The notes below the pieces were generated by a model, which worked only from the letters and a program-made list of their open reading frames with translations, searched no databases and had not been told where the DNA came from. A DNA stretch of 64,000 bases, from positions 1-64,000 of the forward strand of contig NW_027417630.1 of NCBI RefSeq assembly GCF_009905375.1, in the 5' to 3' direction. Of the stretch, positions 1 through 11,250 are shown piece by piece (the first letter of the stretch is position 1; every line of letters starts with the position of its first letter). Origin of the DNA: Apium graveolens (lineage: Eukaryota; Streptophyta; Magnoliopsida; Apiales; Apiaceae). The position numbers and the translations under genes are program-made.

Positions 1-194
1 TATTTAAAATATTCCCATTAAGAATAATCTTTATAAAAATAATTGAAGTAGAAGTATTAAAACTTATACTTGAAATAAACCTTAAATAACCAAATATATA
101 CTTATATGAAAGTATTATCTTTATTTGAATAATCGAAAATAAGTTTGATTATTGACATCTTATTCTTTAATAAAATAAAGAATATATCTCAGCA

Positions 195-530
195 AATAAT
201 CGGAGTCATAGATCCTCAAATGAATATTCAAATAATATTCAATAAATAAAATAAGCTGAGTCATAATACCTCGAATGAATATTATAAATAATATTCATTA
301 AATAAAATAAAGGAGTCATACATCCTCAATGAATATTCAAATAATATTCAATAAATAAAATAAGCTGAGTCATAATACCTCGAATGAATATTATAAATAA
401 TATTCATTAAATAAAATAAAGGAGTCATACATCCTCAAATGAATATTCAAATAATATTCAATAAATAAATAAAAGGAGTCATAAGTCCTCGAATGATATT
501 CGAAATAATATTCAATAATAAATGAAGTTT
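195..530 (-). repeat. Six-unit tandem repeat inside the F LTR
   Basis: Six units of about 54-57 bp, each with a GAGTCATA core (near 203, 257, 312, 367, 422 and 477) followed by an ATGAATATT...AATATTCA inverted segment. The matching stretch in element A's LTR (about 7440-7610) has only three units. Two unit types alternate (GGAGTCATA and GCTGAGTCATA), which suggests that a two-unit block was duplicated. Confidence 0.85.
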
Positions 531-577
531 AAAGTTATCGAATAAACCTTATTCGATTAATAGTTTGGAAAACTATA

Positions 578-580
578 ACC

Positions 581-614
<34 letters not shown>

Positions 615-616
615 CC
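578..616. repeat. (TA)n microsatellite in the F LTR
   Basis: An almost pure alternating AT tract at the same LTR position as the TA tracts of element A (about 7360-7387 and 17012-17063). It is variable in length among copies. Confidence 0.85.
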
Positions 617-2699
617 ATATCCATATAAAATCTACTCGGGATCCTCGACTCCCGGTTTTAGAAAATATTTTCACCCTTGGGTCCTTATACTAAGGGTATA
701 TGCAAGATACAACTATCCTCTAGCATAGGTATTATCAAATAAACCAACAGATATATATCTCAAGAATATAAAACAGGCATGCATATATACCATATCACAT
801 GCTACAATATATCGCAACATTTGCTAAATAACAATCATGCAATATCACAAGATAATGCATATACATACATTTACATCACAACAACAGTGTATCGGATAGA
901 ATACTTGCCTGAGCGACTTGGGGGTGAGAAAGGCTTGGGACGAGTCTGGTAACCTATAAACAACAAGTAAGTTGGAATTAAACCAAAATCACTTGTAAAT
1001 CTATACTTTAACTAACTTAGACTCTAACGCTTGTTTTACGCTCACCGATTCGCTTAAGTCACTCGGGTACCCTCGGCTCCACCATTTTTAATAACTTAAC
1101 CTTTACGAGTTTTAAAGCGATTCCTTCGCGAATGACTTACCAACTGCCTAACGCACTTACCATAAATGTTTCACACATTAATTAACCCTTTTTGGTCTTT
1201 AACCTATGTTTCAAAGTAAGGCGAGGGAAAAAGTTTCGTCCGCGAAACGCCGTTACTTGAAACGGTCGTTTCTCCTAAACCGTAAATCGGAATCGAACGA
1301 ACTACATATCAAAACGAAGCTCGTAACATGAGCTATCTAAACATGGCAGTGGTCACAATTTAGCAGGGGGTTCTCGGGTCCTAATGCTATGCACAAAAAC
1401 AGTCCAAAGGAAATCGGACGTTACGACGGCTATGTTTACGCGATTTCCCATTTTAAACTACCCACAATCAACACAAACCATCCTCAAATCCAACACACAA
1501 CAAACACCCATCCTTATCACATCATAACAACCCAACCAATTCAATTTAATCATTCATACTTATGCTTAAACTTTACTTTAATCATTCTTAAGTTTCTTTA
1601 AATCAAAACCACAAAATTACCATTTCATTTCACTACCATTCCAAATCTCAAACTCTAATCATAACAACAACTACAATAACATCCTACTCATCAAAATCAC
1701 CTTATAATATATATGAACCTAGGGTTTGAAAATGGTATACCTTCCTTGGAGTGGTGGGTTGAGCTAGGAAGTCTTAAGAAACTTTGAGAAGCCTTAGGAA
1801 AGCTTGGATCTTCAAGAAAACAAGACAAACTTCAAGTTAAAAATCTTGAAAACACTATTAATTGTCTTCTTCATTGGTTAAATGAAGAAGTTAGAGAAAG
1901 AATTAATGGCTTAAACTCATGATATAGCCATAACTAAGCATAAAGATGGTTAGGGAATTTTCTTACCAATTAAGGATGCTTGGATCTTGATTTTGAGAAT
2001 TTTAGCTTTGAAAAAAAAATGAAAAGCCGAGAGCTAGGTGATGAACAAATGCCTTGGCTGATTTTTTGATTTTGATGAAATGATTTGCTAGTTGGTTGGC
2101 TTGGTTTTGTTTTTGATTTAGCAAATTACCACCTTGCCCTTGAATTTGTGTGGTCCTTAATCAACCACACCTCCCTTCTTCCATGTCATGCTTATGTCAC
2201 CCTTATGATGTCATCCTCCCTTCCTTGTCTCCTTTCTATTGGTTGGATGACATCACTCCCATTAAACCCTTTGATTAGCTTCCTAATCGTTTGCCTAATG
2301 ACCGCTGATCTGTTGTACGGTTCGCTTAACTTTCGTTCTCGTTTATCGTTTGAAGGATCATACCCGGGATCTTATTACTTAGGTTCCCTTAACCTTTCTC
2401 AATACGTTATATTCCTTTTTATGATCCTCTATTATAATCCTTTAATTTAAATCCTTTTTATCCTGTTACCTTATACTCAATTCTCTCCGTATCTTGTGGA
2501 TTTCCGGGAAAAACCAAAGTGTTCGGAATTGGGTTCTGACGATATTTACATACACTTATATACTTCATATAGTACTAATAAAATCCCAGAATATCCATAA
2601 CAGAACCCCTACATAGTGTGGCGTGAAAAGTTTTCTCATTCAGCTAAAACACTATTCACAAGGGTTACAAAAAGTTGAAAAAATTTTGGGGTTATTACA

Positions 2700-3001
2700 A
2701 AGACTATGAAGTAGGGAACCTATTATTGTTAAAGGTATTCCCTTGGAGAGGATTGATGAGGTTCGGAAAGGAAGGAAAGCTAAGTCCACGATTTGTTGGA
2801 CCCTTGGCTATATTAAGATGTATTGGGAAGCTGTCAAATGAACTGGCCCTACCCCGGAACCTGCAGCAAGTCCATAACATGTTCCACATATCAATATTAA
2901 GGAAGGATAATCCGAATGTCAGACATATAAGGGAATACGAGCGCATAGGCATGCAACCAAACTTGACCTATATGGAGCAACCAGTAAGGGTTATCGATTA
3001 A
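2700..3001 (+). pseudogene. Element B: C-terminal pol fragment (integrase end, start of chromodomain linker)
   Basis: The plus-strand frame resembles the C-terminal end of chromovirus pol: KGKL-PR-VGP-like, LP...-Q-VHN-FH-S-L and EQPVRVID motifs, matching element C at about 42540-42840. The open frame can be read from an ATG at 2675, but 2675-2699 belong to the F LTR, so that start is accidental. The frame stops at 3001 where element C continues into a chromodomain; 3002-3130 still shows degraded chromodomain sequence. Everything upstream of this in B lies left of the window. It is non-functional. Confidence 0.85.
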
Positions 3002-3152
3002 AAGGAGCAAGTGCTTATCAAAAGGGTTATCAGATTAGTTAGGGTTTTGTGGTAAAACCACAATGTGTGAAGAATTGACTTGAGCTAGAAAGTGCAATGC
3101 TAGAAAAGTATCCCTATTCATTTTCTATCTGATTCCGGGACGGAATCCTTTT

Positions 3153-3163
3153 AAGGAGGGGAG
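3153..3163 (+). other. Polypurine tract of element B
   Basis: AAGGAGGGGAG directly before the 3' LTR that starts at 3166. The same GAATCCTTTTAAGG context precedes the polypurine tracts of elements A and C. Confidence 0.85.
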
Positions 3164-3165
3164 AC

Positions 3166-5278
3166 TGTAATAACCCCAAATTTTGGAAATTTTGAGACAA
3201 TGATGAATAGTAAATTTTGCTGATTATGCTGATTAAGGAAATTTTTCATGCCACACTATGTAGGAGTTCTTTTATTGATATTCTGAGATCTTATTAGTAC
3301 TCCATAAAGTATATGAGTGTATGTAAAGTTCGTCAGAATCCAAATACAAACACTTTGATTTTTTCCGAAAATCCACCAGATACCGAAAGGATTGAGTATA
3401 AGGTAACATGATTAAAAGGATTTTAATTCAAGGATTTTAAGCAAGGATCATTAAAGGACTATAAAATATGAAGAGAGGGTTATGGAAGCCCAAGTAATAA
3501 GATCCCGGATATGATCCCTCAAACGATCACCGAGAACGAGAGTTAAGTGAACCGTAAAACAAATAAGCGACCAAGGATCAAGATTATACAAGTAACCAAA
3601 TAATTAACAAAATAATTAAGCACTAATCAAAGAGATTAGAGGAGGATGTCATCATCAAACCATAAGGGAAGGACATGTGGAAAAGGAATGATGCAAGCAA
3701 TTACATGAGGAAATGATGTCATCGCTTTATCAAGATATTTATTTAAAAATCTCCTCCACCAAGCATTTTTTTTCTCATTTCCCAAGGAAAACCAAGCAAG
3801 AAAAAGCTCTCCCCCATTTTCTTCTCCTTCCATTTGTCCTTTTCATAAAAATGGTGAAATATATTTTCAAAACTCAAGCTCTAGGCCATGGAAAATCACA
3901 AGGTTTGTTTCTTTGGATCCTATATTTCATAACTTAGTTATGCCATAAGTTTGAAGCCAAGATTCCAAGGATTCCTTAGTTAAACAATGTCTCAAAGTTA
4001 TTGATGAATAGTATTTTTAAGAACTAACATTTTGTTTTCTTATATTTTCTTTAAGATCCAAGCTTGGTAGAGATAGTTAGAGGTTCGTAGAGGCTTGGTA
4101 GTAATTCTCCGCTCTCCAAGGAAGGTATAAACTCTTGAACCCTTAGTTTTAAGTTTGGTTTGTTTGGATGATAATGGTGCTTGGATGAATGGGTTTAGTT
4201 TGATGTTGATGGATGTTGGATTGTTCTTGAATTGATGATGATTTGGTGTAGTTTAAACTTTGGAAATCGTTAGGTTATAGCCGTCGTAATGTCCGATTTT
4301 CTTTAAACTGTTTTGTGCTTAAATTTTGGACCCAAACACCCACTTTCATGAACTGACAATTACCATGATTAGAAAGTTTATGATTCAAGCTTCGTTTTGA
4401 TATGTCATCCGCTTAGATCCGATTTAGGGTTTAAGAGAAATGACCGTTTTATGTTACGACATTTCGCGAACGAACCTTTACCCCTCGCTTTACTTTGAGA
4501 CCTTGTTTATAGGCCCTTAAAAGACTAATTGGAATATGAAACAATTCTGTAAGGTGGGTTAGGAATTTGGTAGAGTATTCGAGAAAGATTTGCCTTAAAT
4601 TCGTAACTGTTAATTTATTAAAATTGGTGGAGCCGAGGGTACGTGAGCGATTAACGCAAATCGTTAAGCGTGTAACCGACCGTTAGGGTATGAGTGAGTT
4701 TTGACTAGTTTGTTAAGCGACCGTGGTCTAATTCCAGATTATGTTGTTATTCATAGGTTACCAGACCCACTCTAAGCTTAAGTCTATCCCGGAACACTTA
4801 GGCAAGTATTCTACCCGTTATATTGTTGTTGTGATATAAATATATGTATGCATTATCTTGTCATAAGTGCATGATTGTTATTAGCAAATCTTGCGATATA
4901 TTGGAGCATGTTGATATGGTATATATATGCATGTTGTGAAATCTTGATATTTTATTATCAATTCACATGCTTATAAACTGCATAATACATATGCTAAAGA
5001 TAAGTAGTAGTGGCGAATACCCTTAGTATAGGGGACCCGAAGGTGAAATTTTTCTAAACCGGGAGTCGATGTTCCTGAGTATAATATATATATATATAGT
5101 TTTCTATAACTATTAATCGAATAAGGTATATTTGATAGTTTTGAATAATAATCAAACTTATTTTCGATTATTTAAATAAAGATCGTACTTTCGTATAAGC
5201 ACATCTTTGGTTATTTATTATTCATTGCAAGTATGAGTTTTAAAACTTCTACTTCAATTATTTTATAGAGATTATCCT
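3166..5278 (+). mobile_element. Element B 3' LTR, left part
   Basis: Begins TGTAATAACCCC after the polypurine tract. It is related to, but clearly diverged from, the A LTR. It breaks off at 5278 where element A inserted, and its sequence resumes without loss at 19040. Joined across the insertion, this LTR is about 3.7 kb. Confidence 0.92.
5274..5278 (+). repeat. Target site duplication, left copy, of element A
   Basis: ATCCT next to the TG of the A 5' LTR; repeated exactly at 19035-19039 after A's terminal CA. Five bases is normal for Ty3/gypsy integrase. Confidence 0.95.
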
Positions 5279-8200
5279 TGTAATAACCCCAATTTTTGAG
5301 AAATTTTGAAACCCTTATGAATAGTGTTTTTGCTGAACGAGAAAACTTTTCATGCCACACTATGTAGGGGTTCTTTTATGGATATTCTGAGATTTTATTA
5401 GTACTCTATATGGTATATAAGTGTATGTAAAGATCGTCAGAATCCAATTCCGAACACTTTGATTTTTCCCGGAAATCCACTAGATACGGAAAGAATTGAG
5501 AAAAAGGTAACAGGATAAAAAAGGATTTAAATTAAAGGATTATAGGAGAGGATCATAAAAGGAATATAATATATTGAGAAAGGTTAAGGGAACCTAAGTA
5601 ATAAGATCCCGGGTATGATCCCTCAAACGATAAACGAGAACGAAAGATAAGCGAACCGTAAAACAAATAAGTGACCAAGAGACAAGCTTGTACAAGAAGC
5701 CAGGGATTGTGACATCATCAAACCACAAGGTGTGGACAAGTGGGAGCATTATGACATGTGCAAGGTGACATAGGCATGACAAAAAAGGAAGGAATTGTTG
5801 GATGATTGTAAATCGCACAAAGTTCAAGGTTAGAAGGGTAATTAACCAAAAACAAAACCAAAACAACCTAGCTAGCCAAAACAAATCAAAGCAAACACAA
5901 AATTTTTCATTCTTCAAGCATTGCTCTCGGCTTTTCATCTTTTTCAAAGGAAGAAAAATCAAAAATCAAGTTCCAAGCATTGTTAAATCACAAGGTAATT
6001 ATCTAAGCTTCCTTGTACATAGATATGGATATGCTATAAGTTTAAGCTCCTAATTCCTTCCCAATCTCTTCCAATAAATCAAGGAAGAAGATGGTGAATA
6101 GTAACCTTCAAGAAATAACTTTAGTTTTCTTGAATTTTTATGAAAGATTAAGGTTATACAAGCAAGGATCAAGGTTCTTTAGGCATTCAAAGTTCTTGTG
6201 TTGTGTTAAAAAGCTTCAAGGAAGGTATAATCTCTTAACCAAGCTTTGTTATTGAATGTTAAGAGCATAATATGAGTATTGTAGTTCATGAGAGGCTTGA
6301 TGGTTGTGTATGTAGAGATTAGTGAGTTTTGGGATGTTGTTGGATTGGTAAATGTTGTTGTTTTGATTAAAAGAACTTAAGTAAGATTTAAGTTAAGCTT
6401 AGGCATAAATATGAATGATTAAATTGAATTGGTTGGGGTTGTTATGATGTGATAAGTATGGATGTTGGTTGTATGTTGGATTTGAGGTTGATTTGGGATG
6501 GTTTTGAATGGTTTAAAATATTGGAAATCGCGTAAATATAGCCGTCGTAACGTCCGATTTTCTTTGGACTGTTTTTGTGCATAGCATTAGGACCCGAGAA
6601 CCCCCTGCTAGATTATGACCACTGCCATGTTTAGATAGCTCATGTTACGAGCTTCGTTTTGATATATAGTTCGTTCGATTCTGATGCACGGTTTAGGAGA
6701 AACGACCGTTTCAAGTAACGGCGTTTCGCGAACGAAACTTTTCCCCTCGCCTTACTTTGAAACATAGGTTAAAGACCAAAAAGGGTTAATTAATGCATGA
6801 AACATTTATGGTAAGTGTGTTAGGCAGTTGGTAAGACACTCGCGAAGGAATCGCCTTAAAACTCGTAAAGGGTTAAATTATTAAAAATGGTGGAGCCGAG
6901 GGTACCCGGGTGACTTAAGCAAATCAGTAAGCGCAAAACAAGCGTTAGAGTCTAAGTTAGTTAAAGTATAGATTTACAAGTGACTTTGGTTTAATTCCAA
7001 CTTACTTGTTGTTTATAGGTTACCAGACTCGTCCCGAGCCATTCGTAACCCCCAGTCGCTCAGGCAAGTTTTCTACTCGTTATACTGTTGTTGTGATGAA
7101 TATATGTATATGCATTATCTTGCGATAGATGCATGTTGGTTAATTAGCAAATGTTGCGATATATTGAAGCATGCTGATATGGTATATATATGCATGCCTG
7201 GTTCGTATTCTTGATTTATATATCTGTTGGTTCAAATGCTTATTCGTTGCATAATACCTATGCTAGAGATAAGCGGTATTTGAGTATACCCTTAGTATAG
7301 GGACCCAAAGGTGAAAACATTTTCTAAAACCGGGAGTCGAGGATCCCGAGTAGATTTTATATATATATATATTTATATATATATATGGTTATAGTTTTCA
7401 AAACTAGTAATCGAATAAGGTTTATTCGATAACTTTATTTTATTAATGAATATTATCTTGAATATTCATTCGAGGGCTTATGACTCCTTTTATTTTATTA
7501 ATTGAATATTATTTGAATATTCATTTGAGGATGTATGACTCCTTTATTTTATTTAATGAATATTATTTATAATATTCATTCGAGGTATTATGACTCCGCT
7601 TATTACTGAAATATATTCTTTATTTTATTAAAGAATAAGGTGTTAATAATCAAACTTATTTTCGATTATTCAAATAAAGAAAATACTTTCATATAAGTGT
7701 ATCTTTGGTTATTTAATACCCGTTTCAAGTATAAGTTTTAAAACTTCTACTTCAATTATTTTTATAAAGATTATTCTTTATGGGAATATTATTTAAATAA
7801 TAATATTCAGATATTTTCTAATATATCGGGACTGATTTATTTCATTAAATCAGCTTTACTCCAAACATTCTTAAAAATGTTTTCGAGTCTTCGAAATGAT
7901 TTTAAAAGTTAGAGCGGATCCCAAAACTCGTTTTCCGATTTAAGATCTTCCTTTCGAAGGAGACTTGAATATTCGCTCAAAATCTAGGGGATCCGGCTCT
8001 GTGGTGTATTTTATATTCGCAACATGGTTGCTGTTTTGAGAAAACAATTTGATTACTTGCCCAATGTTCGGGAAGTAAGTCCATCTGATTGAGTCGGCAT
8101 AAGCGACAGGCCGGGGTACGGTCTATGAATGTGTAAGTGGCTGGGTGGCAGTCCATCAACGCGTGAGTGGCCGGGTAACGGTCTAGCGCGAGGTCCTAAT

Positions 8201-9356
8201 GCGGCCAGGGTGATGACCGGTGAGGAATTCATCCATCTACAGTAGAAAAGGTTACTTATTGGTATCTTTGCCTGATCAGCAAGATATCTGGTTTATGCCA
8301 AAATTCTTTTCCTTCCAAATTCATTGGATATTGCAACTCTGTTCATACTTTACATGACAGAGGTTTTCAGGAAATGTATGGGAGATATATATGAATATAT
8401 TTATATATCGGGTCTTAATGAAGTATCTCGTAACTTCATTATTTATAATGATATTCAAAGATTGAATCTATTCAAATCTTGTCTTGTAGTCTCATCTATG
8501 TGATGAACCTTTGAAACTGATTATAACTTGAACGGGGGTAGTTCAAGTAGTATTTGGGAAAGATATAAGTATTTTGGGGTATCTTGTAACTTCATCTTTT
8601 AAACTTATATCTAGTTAATGATTATCTTATGCATGACAAAGATTTTCAGAAAAACGTTGAGACAAGGTTAGATATATGAGATCACCTTGCAACGATATTT
8701 TTATACAGTTATACACTGGAACTCTGTGTATATTATGCATGGAAGAGGACTTCCAAGATTGTGAAAAGTATATAGGTATATATACTGAATATTTTGCGAC
8801 TTCATCGCATTAAGATATCAAACTTGGTTCATTTCTTTTGACCAAGACTTTCATGAGTACTATGAGAAGGCTCATATATTGTAAATCATTATACATATTA
8901 TTTTGGTGGGCTTGCTGCTCACCCTTGCTTTATTTCTTCATCACACAACAACAGTTAGGAAAGATGGCCAGACTCCAGCAGACCCAGCGCAAGCGCGTGG
9001 GAAGCGTCCCGCGTCTTCCCGTTGATGTTGTAGCTGCTATAGCTGCAGAGGTAGATCTATTGTAGATCAGACCATCTACTTTTGAGAATCAATTATGTAT
9101 AATTATAACTTGTGGCAGATAATGGCAATTAACTGTAAATTTATCAAAAAATCATTTTGGGTTGTAATAACTTTTAAATTGTGGATTCAAAGACTTGTAC
9201 TTATTTAAATTTCATCTCTGAGACTATAACGGGTTGTGGTGTGTGTTAGTGTGGGGTCACAGCATAAGGTTATTATTATTAATTAAGTGAAGTGATATTG
9301 TGGAAAGAAAGACCGTGACGACCCGGATCCCCGACCCCGGATCTGGGGGTGTTACA
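5279..9356 (+). mobile_element. Element A 5' LTR
   Basis: 4078 bp, TGTAATAACCCC ... GGGGGTGTTACA. It matches 14935-19034 base for base apart from about 20 substitutions and a TA-repeat length change. It contains three units of the 57-bp repeat (about 7440-7610). Small open frames inside it (for example 5594-5962, 7977-8159, 8838-9065) recur in both LTRs but show no protein-like features, so I do not call them genes. Confidence 0.95.
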
Positions 9357-9360
9357 GAAA

Positions 9361-9372
9361 TGGTATCAGAGC
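9361..9372 (+). other. Primer binding site, element A (tRNA-Met initiator)
   Basis: TGGTATCAGAGC, complementary to the 3' end of plant initiator tRNA-Met, 4 bases after the LTR end at 9356. Confidence 0.92.
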
Positions 9373-9527
9373 TAAGCGTTATAAACCTCAGAGATGATGG
9401 GACGTTAAGATAATAAGTCACTAAGATAATAAGAACTCTTGCCAAGTTCATAGTCGGGCTACCTAACGTAGTACTGACAGTTAAAACCCTTATGGGAACC
9501 CTTATAAATATCGTGATAGGAGTGTAG

Positions 9528-9749
9528 TTCGTTATCGTATATGGTAGCGGGACTCCGAACCCTGAGGTTGAGGAGCAACATCGCGATGATATTTTATTAC
9601 TAATTGAAGATCGGATTGTGGATCCGATAGAGTGTCCTAATGCAGGACCGGATGATGTTGATATTGAGGATTTAGCGGTTGAGGATGTTGTCCTAGAAGG
9701 GATAGTTGTTGAGGAGGATCCCATGGAGGATCCTGACAGGATTGGATAA
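9528..9749 (+). pseudogene. Element A: short acidic open frame upstream of pol remnants
   Basis: An open frame of 73 codons with no obvious ATG at its start, very rich in Asp and Glu and ending in TAA. It begins about 155 bases after the primer site, close to the relative position of the 249-codon upstream ORF of element C. It may be the remnant of a similar pre-gag ORF; the resemblance (acidic and Pro-containing, low complexity) is weak and the link is inference. What follows at about 9780 is already the end of the reverse transcriptase, so roughly 3 kb of gag-protease-RT is missing here. Confidence 0.4.
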
Positions 9750-9779
9750 AGGACCACTGATGAATTGATGACCATGGTT

Positions 9780-10480
9780 TGGTCGACTACCAGAGGTAGG
9801 ATTGGCCGGTCACTACCGGAGGTTCGTTCAAGTTGTAAAGATAGTAGCCCCTTTAACGCGGCTTACTCGTAAGACTGAGAAGTTCGAATGGACAGAGAAA
9901 TGCGAGAACAACTTTCAAGAACTGAAGCAGAGTTGGTGATGGCCCTTATGCTGGCGTTGCCGGATGGAAAAAGAGATTTTGTGAAGTATAGTGACGCTTC
10001 GCACAAGGGCTTAGGGTGCGTGCTTATGCAGCACGGTAAGGTAATCGCGTACATGTCAAGACAATTAAGGTAATATGAAATTCGATATCCCCGCTCATGA
10101 GTTTAGGCTCGTGGCAATAGTTTTACCCTAAGGATTGGAGGCACTACTTGTATGGAGAGAAGTGCGAGAATTACCTAAGCCATAAGTGCTCAAGTACATT
10201 TTCACGTAGAAAGAGCTCAACGTATGCCAGAGGAGGCAGTTAGAGCTAATCAAGAATAATGATTGGGAGATTCTTTATCATTCGGGGAAAGCCAATATGG
10301 TGGCTGATGCCCTTAGTAAAAAGGAGAGACTCAAGATGATAATGTCTTTTGGAGAGTTTATAAGAGATTTTGAGAAAATGGAAATAGAAGTGAAGGTAAC
10401 CGGAGCCGGTACCGAAAAGCTGTTTGAGATTGCAATACAGCCCGAATTATTGGAAAAGATCATATTGTGCCAGAAAAAGT
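9780..10480 (+). pseudogene. Element A: RT end and RNase H remnant
   Basis: Shifting frames show the RT-RNase H junction (TRKTEKFEWT), the RNase H segment [15 protein letters not shown] (about 9990-10035), and the connection segment YHSGKANMVADALSKKERL (about 10275-10335). Element C has the same motifs in the same order at about 40975-41450. Several stops and frameshifts prevent any product. Confidence 0.85.
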
Positions 10481-10539
10481 TATGAATGAAGGCAGAGAGC
10501 CAACAATTAGATAAAAGATTAATATCGAGAAAGATGATA

Positions 10540-10720
10540 AGGGAATAATGAGGTATTCCTATAGAATTTGGGTTCCGAAAGTTCAAGAGCGTAAGGATGA
10601 GAACTTAGAGGAGAGCCATAGTTTGAGGAATAAGATTTAGAGCAAACCCTGAACGTGATAGTCAGGGAGGTCGCCATCAAGATAGAAGGAACCCATGACA
10701 TAATGGAGTGGAAAATGAGG
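10540..10720 (+). pseudogene. Element A: degraded integrase N-terminal region
   Basis: A short stretch resembling the RYxxRIWVPxV segment that precedes the integrase zinc-binding domain in element C (about 41660-41720). No His-His-Cys-Cys set can be read. Assignment rests on motif resemblance and on its position after the RNase H remnant. Confidence 0.55.
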
Positions 10721-10859
10721 ATTTTAAATTAAAAGATGACCCCAATTATGGGGAGTAGGATGAAACATTTCATACTAAGGAAACAGAAAGTCGAGTAAGG
10801 AAAGGAGACCCGAGACGGTACTCCTATACGGCAATTTATGGACCTGTCTAAAAAAGAAC

Positions 10860-11250
10860 TTAGACTATTATCCCCAACCACCACCCTGAGGAGACAGTAC
10901 GGTGAGAAATTCTTTCAGGACCTTTAAGTCGCTAAGCTCTCAGAGTTCCATGGAACAAGCTGACCCAGCCGAGGCAAGAGCCTGGCTAAAGGAAATAGAG
11001 GAATCATTTGAGATTCTAAATGATTGACGAACTACAAAGGACTGTTTTTGTGACTTACCCTCCTAAGAGAGAGGCCACCCGCTGGTGAAAGACCAAGAAA
11101 GGCACGGAGCCAGAGGTTATGATAAACTGATTAAAGTTCAGCCAATTGTTTTCGGGAAAGTAATTCCCAAGGTTATGGAGAGAGTGTAAAAGCTTTAGAG
11201 CCAGAACAAAGGCAGACGAGTATGATGAATTGTGAATCTAAGTTGTAAAA
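10860..11250 (+). pseudogene. Element A: gag (capsid) remnant, out of order
   Basis: Translation in broken frames gives a capsid-like segment, LSEFHGT...DPAEARAWLKEIEESFEIL (about 10937-11020), equivalent to VKPPEFEGTTDPIKATTWLKEVEKAF in element C (about 38668-38740). Gag should precede pol, but here it follows RNase H and integrase remnants, so the internal region has been rearranged. It is not translatable. Confidence 0.75.

Larger units (their letters stand above)
1..2699 (-). mobile_element. Element F: partial LTR of a Tekay/Del-like chromovirus (minus strand)
   Basis: Read on the minus strand, this begins TGTAATAACCCC at 2699 and follows the LTR of element A (5279 onward) for its whole length, running off the left edge of the window. 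Since that LTR is about 4.1 kb in A, only the first two thirds of F's LTR is present. It inserted into the pol end of element B at 2699/2700. The base run AAGAC (2700-2704) would be one target-duplication copy; the other is outside the window. Whether F is a full element or a solo LTR cannot be decided here. Confidence 0.9.

Noticed and set aside
2085..2450. A 121-codon hydrophobic plus-strand ORF in the F LTR
   Set aside because: Antisense to the LTR; the equivalent stretches in A and B do not keep it.
5594..5962. A 122-codon minus-strand ORF in the A LTR (again at 15250-15618)
   Set aside because: Its presence twice is explained by LTR duplication, and the plus-strand frame (5802-6053) overlaps it. 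No domain is seen.
8838..9065. A 75-codon plus-strand ORF in the A LTR with a hydrophobic start (again at 18516-18743)
   Set aside because: LTR sequence near the conserved CTCACCCTTGCTTT block; the equivalent B and C regions do not keep the frame.
9257..9775. A 172-codon Ser/Thr-rich minus-strand ORF across the A LTR end
   Set aside because: It is the antisense of the acidic plus-strand frame and spans the LTR/primer-site junction, so it is a shadow.
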